NCBI GenBank assembly: GCA_902729315.2
Contig: LR746272.1
Span: 7,007,827 to 7,071,826, forward strand
DNA from: Spirodela intermedia
Taxonomy: Eukaryota; Streptophyta; Magnoliopsida; Alismatales; Araceae
Direction of reading: 5' to 3'
Length of the DNA: 64,000 bases
Shown here: piece by piece, positions 1 to 10,793 of the stretch
How positions within the stretch are numbered: position 1 is the first letter of the stretch
How the letters are laid out: each line of letters opens with the position of its first letter
The notes under the pieces: generated by a model
The model's database searches: none
What the model was told of the DNA's origin: nothing
Seen by the model: only the letters and a program-made list of their open reading frames with translations
Program-made: the position numbers and the translations under genes

Positions 1-1211
1 TGTACGGAAGCTGTGCTTGCTTTCCCTGTGAATGCCTGATGCATCAGATAATATTTTACTTTTGATGAAACCTTTGATGCAAAAGAAAAATCTGCTTTGA
101 GAAATGTAAATTTTAATGTAAAAAATAATTTTCTGCTTCAACGTGCTTGAACTAATCTCTCTTCTACTTTTTTTAGAAGGTGGTGAAAAAGCACCCAGTT
201 TAACTAACGAAATTATTTGAACCCAAAGTAGGAGAGAAATTCCATCTCTAAGCTCCAAATGAAAATCGAAATCAACCCCCACTTATATGCATAAGGTGCC
301 AAAAGTAAATATGCTGTCCCTATTAACAGCTTCTACCTAGATGGTAGAAAGTCGTCATGTGATCATCTTCTTCACAAAGCTACCCTTTAAGTAGCTTTTG
401 GTGGAAAGTCTAGGAGTGAAATGAATTCGGAATTTCTTGATCTTATTTCTCTTCCTCAAAATATTCTCAAGTTGGTTGGGAAGATTGCCCTTAGTACTCT
501 TGTTTGGCATGGAGACGACAAGTTAACTTCTCACCATTTTAAGTAGTCGAGTAATATGGTTGCCATCGATGTTTAGAATTCTGGCGAGTGCTCTCTTGGC
601 ATAATCAGTAATCCTGCACCTTGCTTGTAAGTTATTGATTGTTACCTTGAATGACCATGAAAGACAGCTTGCTTCAATTTATATAACTTACAGTTGTTAA
701 CGTTGACACTATTACCTAGTTGCTTCATCAGAACCCTGCCACATGATGTTCATAATCTTGGTTAGGAGACCAGTTATATAGAAGACGTCCAATGACTATT
801 TTTTTTCATGAGATGCTGCTGGAAGAATACATGCTTGGTGCCACTTTCACACCTGTCCTCACTGTACATTGTCAAGTATTTCACTTAACTTTTCTTGGGG
901 TCCATATCTTGCTGCTCTCTCTACTTAATCTAAGAGATAGTTACATAGCTAGATCTGAGATATTGTTCCAAATTCCCAGTGGGTGGGATACTAGATGCCA
1001 TGAAACAACACATCCCCCAGATCTCATTCATTTTTGCAATTGGCTGTCGTCTTAGGTAGGGGAATACGCAAGAGGAGCTCAATGGTGGGAGGCTTCTGAT
1101 GGCCCCCTGGTGGGCATAACATACTCCAGAAGGAGTAAAGATAGAGTGACCACCCATAGGCCCAAGGAAGAAAGGGCTGTTAAGTAAATTCCATGGGAAA
1201 GCGAGGGGGGG
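1..1211. other. Left flank, no gene recognised
   Basis: This stretch is AT-rich and has only short open frames on either strand. I see no conserved protein motif, splice-consistent exon or RNA gene. It ends in a G-run (about 1205-1211) that is probably the left copy of the target site of the gypsy element that follows. Confidence 0.5.
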
Positions 1212-1872
1212 TGACGCAGTGAAAATTGAGGAGGAAATGGCTTGAACGAGTTGTGATCAACTCTAATGTTGTGGGTGTCAAAGACACATCTTGAATCCTT
1301 GAAAAATGTGTTCTAGTGGTTGTCCCTTCGCTTTGAATCCACAAGTTGAAGAAGACAGGTCCCTTGAGTCCACAAGGGAGTGATTTTGAATCCACAAAAT
1401 CAAGAATGGGGCTCCTTGAGTCCACAAGGGGTGCTGGAGTCCACCAGCAAAAGAAGAGAACTTCAAGAGAAGAAACTCACGAAATTGTATTGAAAAAAAG
1501 TAATATGCCTCTGGGGCTATATTGCCTTTAAGTAGGCTAAAGAGTCTTGATTTGGGTGCCAAGATTTGAATTTCAAGTGAAATCTGAATTTGGAAGCAAA
1601 TTCGACTTGAAATTTGAATTTTAGATGAAATTTGAATTTCGAATGAAATTTGAATTTTAGATAAAATTCAAAAAATAATAAAAATAGATACATGGGCCTA
1701 ATTTCGTAATTAGGCCAGTCAAGTAAAGTGGGCTTCAAATTTCAATAGTAATGAGCTTCAAGGTGCATCAAGTAAAGTGGGCTTCAAGCTATAATAGTAA
1801 TGGGCTTCAAGGTGCATCAATACTAGGCTTCAGACTTCTTCAGTAGTGGGCTTTAGGGTTTGGGTTACATCA
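1212..1872 (-). repeat. 3' LTR of the gypsy element (left copy)
   Basis: Read on the minus strand it starts TGATGTAACCC and ends CTGCGTCA, keeping the TG..CA termini. It is about 661 bp, against about 606 bp for the right copy. Much of the difference is a 49-bp tandem duplication (1722-1770 and 1771-1819). It also holds AT-rich GAAATTTGAATTT-type repeats (about 1560-1670) and several hairpin-forming CCCTTG-N6-CAAGGG modules (1340-1440). Confidence 0.92.
1722..1819. repeat. 49-bp tandem duplication inside the left LTR
   Basis: Two adjacent copies begin AGTAAAGTGGGCTTCAA and end GGTGCATCA, differing at a few positions. The right LTR has only one copy, so the duplication probably arose after insertion. 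Confidence 0.85.
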
Positions 1873-1886
1873 ATCTCCCCTTCTTG
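1873..1886 (-). promoter_or_regulatory. Polypurine tract
   Basis: On the minus strand AAGAAGGGGAGAT lies directly before the TG of the 3' LTR, as expected for the plus-strand primer in LTR-element reverse transcription. Confidence 0.85.
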
Positions 1887-2065
1887 AAAAGGACTCATCT
1901 CGAAGTCTCTAACTTGCTCAGGATAATACTCATAGATGTCCATAACATTGAATGTAGATGATATTCCCATTGTCTCTAATAAGTCAATGACATATGCATT
2001 GTCATTAATCTTTTGAAGGACTTTAAATGGACCATACTTCTATGGGTTGACTTTGTGATAATTTC

Positions 2066-4960
2066 TTATCGGCAATCTTTTTTTCTCAAGTATATCATAA
2101 CCAAATCACCAACTTCAAAGATCTTCTTTCTTCTTTTTTTGTCTACCTTTTCCTTGTATTTTGCATAATTGGTTGTAAGATGTTTCTTCACATTCTCATG
2201 TATTGTTTGGATGTATTCTACCATCTTATTTGCTGCTACACTAGTACTAGGTTTTCTTGGTACTTTAGTTAAGTCAAGAGAAACTTTTGGTGGAAAACAG
2301 TAGACAATAGAAAATGGAGAGTAATTTGTAAACTGATTTATCATAGAATTGTATGTGAATTCTGGTTGAGCTAAGGCAAGATCCGTTGTCTTAGTTTGTC
2401 TCATGAAATATAACGGATTAAATTACCAAGTGTCTTGTTAACCACTTCTGTTTGACCATTAGTTTGTGGATGACTTGTAGTACTGAATTTTAGGCATGAG
2501 TCAAATTTATTCCAAAGAGTGCACCAGAAATGAGAAAACAATTGAGTCTCTATTAGATGTAATAGTCTTAGGCACTCCATACAAGTGAACTATTTTCTTC
2601 AAACATAAATTTGCTACTTGAATGGCATCATTAATCTTTTTACATGAAATAAAATGTGCCATCTTCAAGAATCTATCCACAACTACAAAAACAGAATCTA
2701 CTCCTCTTTGGGTATGTGGTAATCCCCCTGAAACTTCTATGTTTTATCTGGAATGGATAGTGGGGTGTACAAACCTGTCTTCTTTGCACAAAACATTCAA
2801 CTTCTTTTTTAAGTTGTGGCCAATAATATCGTTCCTCCATCATTTTCAAAGTCTTGTCACGACCTAAGTGCCCCCCAAGTCCCCCTACATGTAATGCTCA
2901 AATTAACTTTTCATGCAAAGAAGTTTCAGGGATACATAATTGATTTTCTTGAAATAAGTAATCTTCAAAATGTGAAATCCTTTAGATGGTTTGTCTTGTT
3001 TACACATACTCCATACTTCAGCAAAATCTTCATCTCCTATATAGAGTTCAGATATTTAAAACCACTAACTTCTCATCTCATTGTAATCAGAAATGTTGAT
3101 TTTTGGCTTAATGCATCAGCCATTTTATTTGATTTTCCTGATTTGTACTTTATCACAGAAGAAAACTTTTGAATAAATGAAATCCATCTAGCACGCATTC
3201 TATTGATAGTGGTCTGATTGTTAACTGATTTCAAAGTTTAATGGTTAGTAAATAAAATAAATTTTCGTTGAATCAAGTAGTGTTCCCAAGTATGTAATGA
3301 TCTAACCACATCATAAAATTCTAATTCATATGTAGTCCACTTTCTTTTGGTTTCTATTAATTTCTCACTATAAAAAAGCTATTGAACGACCTTCTTGAGA
3401 TAATATAGCTCCAATTCCAGTAATTGAGGCATAACATTCTACTTCAAATAATTTATCAAAATTTGACAATACTAGTATAGGGACAGAACTTAACTTTTCT
3501 TTAATTAGAATAAAACTTCTATCTACTGTATTTGTCTACTAAAAGTTTCATTTTTTCATGCACTTAGTGATGGGAGTCATAATTGAATTGAAATTTTGAA
3601 AAAATCTTCTATAAAAGGATGCTAAGTCATGAAAACTACGAACATCATGTATATTCTTTGGAATTGGCCAGTCTTTAATAGCTTCAACCTTTTCTTCATC
3701 CACTTTGATGCCATTTGCACTTACAATATATCCTAGAAAAACTAAACTTAAAATAAGAAATTTACATTTTTTTAAGTTGGTAAATACTCATTTTGTTGTA
3801 AAACAGTCAATACAGATCTCAAATGATGATGATGTTCTTCCTCTGTGGTACTATATATCAACATATCGTCGAAATAGACCAACAAATTTTCAATGAAAGG
3901 CTTTAGTACTTGATTCATCATTTGCATAAAGGTACTCAGAGCATTAGATAAGCCAAATGGCATAACCAACCATTCATATAATCCTGCTTTCATCTTGAAA
4001 CCGGTCTTCCATTCATCACCTAGACAAATTTGAATTTGAGGATACTCACTTTTAAGATCAATTTTAGAAAAGATTCTAGAACCACACAGCATGTCATGAT
4101 TATTATCAAGTCTTGGAATTGAAAATCTATATTTCACTGTGATTTTATTAATTACTTGACTATCTACACATATTTGCAAAGTTTCATCTTTTTTTGAAAC
4201 CAATAATGTAGGTACTGAGCATGGGGTCATACTTTCATGAATTAATCCTTTCTCTAATAGCTCTTCAACTTGTTCTGGCAAAATCTTATTCTCCTCAGAG
4301 CTCATTCTGTAATGAGGTAAATTTGACAAACTTACTCCAGGAATTAAGTCTATATGATGTTATATGTCCCTGAGGAGAGGAAGATTTATAGGAGAATCTT
4401 GTGTGATAGGAAACTCATTTAACATATTCTGTGCTGCCTCAAGTATAACACTAGAATCATGCAAAGAAACATTCTCTTTTTTAATCAGCATAAATACTCT
4501 ATAATTTTCTTTCAAAGTATTAAAAAGTTCTTTTTTGTCAATCATCATAACTTGCTTCTTCTTTTCTTTAACTGTGTTGAAAACTCGTTTTCTTTTATTA
4601 GGTGTAAAACAAACTTCTCACCATTTAAAAAAAAAAAATATAATGATTATCTCTGCCTAGGTGAGTTGCATCTAAATCATATTGCCATGGTCTACCCAGA
4701 ATTAGATGACAAGCATCCATCTCAACAACATCACAGTAAATTTCATCAAAATAAACTTTTTCCATTGAGAATTTAACTGAACAAGTCTCTGTAACTTTGG
4801 TTTCATAATCTTTCTTTATCCACCCAATTCTATATGGATGTGGATGTTTTTCAATTTTTAGCCCCAATTTCTATACCATCAAAGAAGAAACAATATTTTC
4901 ACTATTGTCAAAATCAATAATCACATCGCATACCTTCCCATCAACAATGCACTTTGTTCT
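2066..4960 (-). pseudogene. gypsy pol remnant: protease, RT, RNase H, integrase
   Basis: From right to left: a protease segment (about 4960-4625) with VCDVIIDFDNSENIVS, where the active-site Asp-Ser-Gly is altered to Asp-Phe-Asp, followed by MDACHLILGRPWQYDLDAT. A 185-aa open RT segment (4329-3772) carries [28 protein letters not shown] and the catalytic YFDDMLIYS. RNase H and integrase core text follows in broken frames (about 3770-2400). The integrase C-terminal region (2404-2066) has FTYNSMINQFT and FEVGDLVMIYLRKK. The longest intact part is RT. No full polyprotein can be made. Confidence 0.9.
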
Positions 4961-5139
4961 GAAAACATTATGATGTTGGGGAGGTTCTTCCTTCTTTGGT
5001 GCATACATCAACTTTCGAATGACTGGAGAGTGACCAAAGTTTTCTTCTTCTTTGCCTTCAATAACATTCTCTTAAATTTCTTCTTGATCTTCTGCACCTT
5101 CAATTTCATCTTCATCTATGGCCTCTGTGAAATTCACAG

Positions 5140-6180
5140 CACCACGTTTTGGACAAGCATTTGTTTTGTAATCTTCTTCATTACATCTATAACATTTTAG
5201 AACAGAGTTAGGTGCATATGGATTTCTTTGAGAAGAATTTCACTCACTAGGAATAAATCTACTAGGTCTTGGTGTAGCTGAGGTTGCTGGTCTTCCATTA
5301 CTGGTAGTAGATGAAATATGTGCTGATCTTGATCTGTCTAGCTGAAATGTTGACACATTAGTAGAATTCGAGTTCTAAATTTTCCTTTCTCCAATAAAGC
5401 TTCATCACGTTCTGATGTCATAACAACATCATTTAACTTGAAGAATGATTGTAAAGTAACTTTTTCTTCAATATCCCATCAAAGTTCACTTTTAAATCTA
5501 AAGATCATATAAGATTCAGATTCAGTCAAATTGACTCTTGAAGAAAGTCTGTAAAATTCCTCAGCATATTCAGTGACATATCTACTTCTCTATTTACAAC
5601 TTTGATATTTGGTGATATAAAATCTGTTCATAATCAAGAAGAAGAAATCTAGATTTTAATAATTTCTTCATCTTATCCCAACTTCGAACTTGATCTTTTC
5701 CTGATCTTGTACGGGTGGATTGTAGTTGATCTACCAGGCAGATGCTCCACCCTTGAGCTTATAGGCAACTAATTTCACTTGTTTCTCATAAAAAATCTTC
5801 ATATATTCAAAAAATGTCTCAACTTCAGAAATCCATTCAAGAAATTCTTCTATTTTCAAATGTCTATTAAAACTAGGCAAATCAATTTTCATTCGAAAAT
5901 CTCTGCAATCATCATAATTAGATTTACCTTTTGAGCTTCTTGTATCATTTGATAAGTTTTTCTGTGAGAGATTACAGAAATCATTTTATTTTTGACTAGT
6001 TTGATCACGAGATTGACATTCTATTACAAACATTCGTGCTAAGATTTGCTTCAAAGTGTCATTCAAATCTTCAATTTTTTGTTCCATATGAATCTTGAAA
6101 TCAGCAAATTTTGATTTCGAAATAAGGCATACCTTAGAATTGTCATTGTCATTGATGTGAATCCCTTTACCTTGTGACAT
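5140..6180 (-). pseudogene. gypsy gag remnant
   Basis: An open stretch starts at 6180 (MSQGKGIHINDNDN), close inside the 5' LTR and primer site, the usual gag start. Further on, the minus strand near 5630-5770 encodes text like LKGGASAW and [16 protein letters not shown] in shifting frames, typical of gypsy gag (KL-K-ASAWW..W..MK). A CCHC zinc knuckle lies at about 5153-5194 and reads CYRCNEEDYKTNAC, so the histidine is replaced by tyrosine. Stops and frameshifts separate these parts. The capsid domain is recognisable but the gene is dead. Confidence 0.8.
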
Positions 6181-6207
6181 CTTGTAAATCTAAATTTAGA
6201 ACACTAA

Positions 6208-6223
6208 CCTTGCTCTGATGCCA
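6208..6223 (-). promoter_or_regulatory. Primer-binding site (initiator tRNA-Met type)
   Basis: The minus strand reads TGGCATCAGAGCAAGG two bases inside the 5' LTR. It differs by one base from TGGTATCAGAGC, the usual complement of the plant initiator tRNA-Met 3' end. Confidence 0.9.
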
Positions 6224-6225
6224 CT

Positions 6226-6831
6226 TAACGTAGCGAAAATTGAGGAGGGAATGGCTTGAACGAGTTGTGATCAACTCTAATGTTGTGGGTGTTGAAGACA
6301 TATCTTGAATCTTCAAAAAACATGCTCTAGTGGTTGTCCCTTCGCTTTGAATCCACAGGTTGAAGAAGATAGGTCCCTTGCATCCACAAGGGGGTGATTC
6401 TGAATCCAGAGAATCAATAACAGGGCTCCCTGAGTCCATAGGGGGTGCTAGAGTCCACTAGCAGAAGAAGAGAACTTCAAGAGAAGAAACTCACGAAATC
6501 GTATTGAAAAATTGGTAATATGCCTCTGGGGCTATAGGGGGTGCCTTTAAGTAGGCTAAAGAGTTTTGATTTGGGTGCCAAGATTTGAATTTCAAATGAA
6601 ATCTAAATTTGAAAGAAAATTTCGACTTGAAATTTGAATTTCGGATGAAATTTGAATTTCAAATTCAGATGAAATTCAAAAAATAATAAAAATAGATATA
6701 TGGGCTTGATTTCGTAATTGGGCGAATTAAGTAAAGTGGGTTTCAAGTTGCAATAGTAATGGGCTTCAAGGTGCATCAATACTGGGCTTCAGGCTTCTTC
6801 AATAGTGGGCTTCAGGGTTTGGGCTGCATCA
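6226..6831 (-). repeat. 5' LTR of the gypsy element (right copy)
   Basis: It aligns along its length with 1212-1872. In element orientation it begins TGATGCAGCCC at 6831 and ends CTACGTTA at 6226, where the left copy ends CTGCGTCA, so the terminal CA has mutated to TA. It lacks the 49-bp duplication of the left copy. The promoter of the element would lie here, driving minus-strand transcription. Confidence 0.92.
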
Positions 6832-9800
6832 GGGGGGGGGGGAGAGTATTAGAGTATCGTGAATGTGAAAGAAGGGGGGATTTTGGTGGTTTTGCATCAG
6901 GGAGAGAGATAATCCTCTTAAAAGACTATCATTTTGCTTGTAGGTTCCTGTTCTAGGGTTATTTCTGGAGCCTAATCTTTACATTCTTCTAGTTTCTGTT
7001 ATTTGTGCTGTTTGCCTTGCTGTTTCGGTTCAGGTTCTCATCAGCTTCTTTAGAATAATTTGCTTGGGGGTGGATGATGTCTCTTTCATTTTTGATGCAC
7101 AAAAGAGCATGTTCAATAGTGAGACTGAAAATTCGATAAAGAGGTATTTTAGTCCATTGTTAGTCTGTGTGGAATGCATACCTTTCTGTTGTAAGCGTGT
7201 TGGTTTTATGACTTGTGACATGCACAAGTCATAGCACAAGTAAAAGTAAATGCATAGCACAACTATTGTCGCTTTTTAGCTTATAAGTAATTTTATCTAA
7301 AAATATTCTGCAATAAAAGTTCTTTGCTTTGCATGGTTTCTGCAAAAGATTACTTTATCAGTTATTCATTATGCAGTGTTGTCTAATTTGGCCGTAACAA
7401 TAAAAAAAGCTGAAGAAAGAAAAGGAAGCCCAAATCTTTTGGTGAAACTGCGTTTTGGAATAACGCGGATGTGTTTTGGTGGAAGAGTAGAACGAATTCT
7501 CTTCTAGGCTTATGGTATTTTGCTTCCGTTTTTTCATTTGCTGTGTGGAATTCCATGCGTGTTCTATCTGCTGGGGTTCTCTTAGTCGAATTTCATTCTA
7601 TGAAGTTTCCATTTTTTTTTTTTAAAGTTGGCAAGATCCTTTATACTATAATGTTTGTGTGGACATATAAAACGCATTTTTTTATTGAGGAAATTTATTG
7701 TAATAAGTGCTCTTCTGTGGCCTCAAACGTTTTGTGCTATTTCAGAATCACAATTCCTTTTTACCATCAACCAGAATAAACCTCATGCTCAGTTAATAAG
7801 TCTCTCCTCGCCTATAGATTTCATTTCCTCTTTTGTAAGGGAGTGCATGGCTCTTCAGAGACATTGCTGTTATCCTTCCATTAAGTTAGTGATGGTTTGG
7901 ACTGTGTTCTCCTCCTTGCAGTGTAAAGATCCTTACAAGTTTCCTGTTTCCTTTGCCACCCAGGGGGTTCATCTTTTATTGTAGCAGCCTCCATCAACCC
8001 AGAAGTCGGAGATATCTTGCCGAGGGGCTAGGTACTGGTGGTGATTGACACTGTGGGTCACCAAACAGGAGTAGCCATCGGAGTTCTCCACTATGCTGCC
8101 ATGTCCAAAGTGAGTGTGAAAGCTCCTAGGGATGAATCTTGGTAATCAGTATGCAACAAGGAGATAACCCAAGTTCCCCGTTTCTCAGGAAACTAGAGTA
8201 TGAGAATGAGCTCATGTGCGGTGATAAGATCCCTGGTTTTGAATGAGTGCTGATGCTTCAAGGATTGAAAAATTGGATGCTGCACTTGTTTTCAGGATCT
8301 GAGGATACATATCGAAGTACAAGTAGCAGACGTGCAATAGAATAAGAAGACTTTGAGATGGAAGTGAAACCAATAAACTGTGTGAATGATAGGAGATACG
8401 GTCATGGGACTTTGAATTGATGGGGGGAAATTGAGGCAATCTTCTTTCCATGCGTCCATGTTAATTGAAACATTTCTCGTGGTTAATAATTTTGACATTA
8501 TTTGATATCATATGATGCATTTGCCAAAGCTTTCCTTTGGATACTTGTAACTTATTGAATATTATTGTGTGTCCATTTTCAAGAGACAGGGAACATGTTG
8601 TGTTATGTACTAAGTTTGGATGAATGTGAATGCTCTAAAAATGCTATGTTTTGTAGGAGTCCATGAAAGTTTCTTCACAACTGATTTGCTTCCTGTATTC
8701 CGATTTATCTATGATTCCGCTAATTCAGTTTACATGTTTAAAAGATCATAAATCTTTTCCACTAAAGTCGCGTATCATTTTAGTTTGGAATCTCGGACTC
8801 CAGCACATATTACGATGTTTCTACAGCCTTGACAATTTCATTCTCTAATGGTGATAATTCAAGAAACGATCTTCAACAAATAAAAATCGATTGTTGGCTT
8901 CCTTTCTTTAACTTGTTATTCCACTCATGACCGAATTGAGACTGAGTGCATCGGATTTCCTCCAAAACAACAAGCTATTCTACAGTGAAGTAGGAATTAA
9001 ATACCTCTCGAAAGGAATGCTATGAGCATGTATGGCGCCATTTATGTAAGCTTAGATAAAGCAGCGATCTTCAAATGAGGATTGAGGCCTAGATCTCTCA
9101 CAAGAGTGGTTCTGATGTCTATATAGTTCGTGTATCATGCACATCTTTCTATATAGGAACCGGTTGAACTCTTGTAGGGTTTACTCAGTTTCTTTGCCAG
9201 CCTTCCAAAGTTTGAGTTTAATTTGCATAATCCTTGTCAGCCAACATTAATTCACGACCTCAATTTCTGAAGGCTGAATTCTGTACCCACCAGCCAAATA
9301 GCATAGAAAAAGATTGAGCCTTGGCATATTGAGCCTAGCTAAATATCTCGACCCTAGCATGGTTTGTTCTAATTAATTCTTCGAAGCTATGTAATATACT
9401 GATTTCATTGTACTTGTCAATAGACTTTATTTCGTATATGGTTTGAAAGAATTGAAAATATGATGAGAAGAAGATTTTTTTAACCTTGTATAGCATCTTA
9501 ACCCTTCACAAAGAGCTAGTATCCTTGACATAATTAAAAGACTCGCTCTCTAGTAGGCTCTCATGTCTAGAGATTCACTAGAGCAATATTTATGGTTCTT
9601 TGTGAAGTGATTTATTTAAGGTTTTCTCATTGCTAATGAAGCAATTGGGCAACATTATCCACTCTAGTCAAGAACTTGGGTTTCCTCTGGGCAAGTCTGA
9701 AATCAGTGCTCTTCTCAAAGATTGGTTGTACCAGCTCGTTACCAGTCGAATTGAGTGGCGACTGTCCCACTTTCTATGGATAGTATGGGGCCGATATTAC

Positions 9801-10300
9801 GGACACTACCTCACTGGCGAAAATAATATCCTTCTAAATGATAAATGATATCTAATTAAAAGCGTCTATATATATTTAACTAAAATAATATATCTCAGAC
9901 GGATTTGGGGCAGACAAAAGAGGACAGTTTTTGGTCTGCACTCCACATTAATTCTCCCTCACACAAGAATTACCGTATCTTTTATCCTTAAGCCCTTTGG
10001 TTGTTAATGCAATCTAACTTTATTTCAAATTGGGTATTAGCTATCCAATACACTAGTCTACTCCCACACACCCAGTGCATCAGCACACGACATCTAAGGC
10101 TCAGTTTCGTTGGCCCTGTCTACGTGTGAACGAAGAAGAGAGTGAGCACGAAAAGGAGTCAGCACAGGTGATTCGACATTACAAGGAAATGGCTTTTATA
10201 CTTTGCTGTGATTTCCTTGACAACAACAGAAATGATGTACACCAAAAAATGAACTCAGCTCGACTTATTCTATAGATGAATCATTTACTCGTAAATCACC
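6832..10300. other. Intergenic sequence, no gene recognised
   Basis: I found no conserved exon. Short open frames at 7471-7984 and 9630-9848 have no recognisable motif. A 160-bp stretch at 7985-8145 contains the text VLVVIDTVGHQTGVAIGVLHYAA in one frame after a stop. I could not link it to a family. Confidence 0.45.
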
Positions 10301-10793
10301 AATTCTCACCTGCATGCTTTTAATTTCTTCAAGTAACTCAAGGGATTAGTCTGTAACTACACTAAAAAAATAGCACGCTTGTTTCTCGCTGGATGTAATC
10401 CTGAGAAGATCACCATATTTTTGAGCTGGAACTGCAAACATGACCGAGGAACTAAAAGAAGTGCTGATCAGAGAGCTTTTTATGGCGTTCTTCCACACCG
10501 CCAGGAAGCTGGTTTCTCACAGTGAGAACGGCTGGGATCTCTCCTCTTTCTTTGCCCGTGGCCCCAGAACCTGGCATGCTGACTGATGTTACTAGAGGAC
10601 GTCTTTGCCTGTTCCTCTGGTGTAGGAGAAAATTTATGGACTTCGCCGCTGGAAAGGCCGTGATGATTTACAGAGGATAAATTTCTTTTGTGAGATGTGA
10701 CTGGCTGTGCACCCAGATGATATCTGATCTACGCAGCCCAACTTGTCACAGACAGACAACGGTAGCCATTGCACATGTTGGTGTAGATCTTCC
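10300..10793 (-). other. Probable 3' UTR of IPK1
   Basis: This follows the IPK1 stop codon on the minus strand. It is less AT-rich than the sequence further left and has no coding signature of its own. The poly(A) site cannot be fixed from sequence. Confidence 0.4.

Larger units (their letters stand above)
1212..6831 (-). mobile_element. Ty3/gypsy LTR retrotransposon, full-length but decayed
   Basis: A complete LTR element lies on the minus strand. Two related LTRs (1212-1872 and 6226-6831) flank an interior that reads gag, protease, reverse transcriptase, RNase H and integrase from right to left, the Ty3/gypsy order with integrase last. Just inside the right LTR is an initiator-tRNA-Met primer-binding site, and just inside the left LTR a purine tract. 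Both flanks are G-runs (1205-1211 and 6832-6842), which fits a 5-bp GGGGG target duplication, although homopolymers make the exact bases uncertain. Frames are broken by stops and frameshifts throughout, and the LTRs differ by substitutions and one internal duplication. It is therefore an old, non-autonomous copy. The gag and integrase text resembles chromovirus-type gypsy elements, but I saw no chromodomain. Confidence 0.93.
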
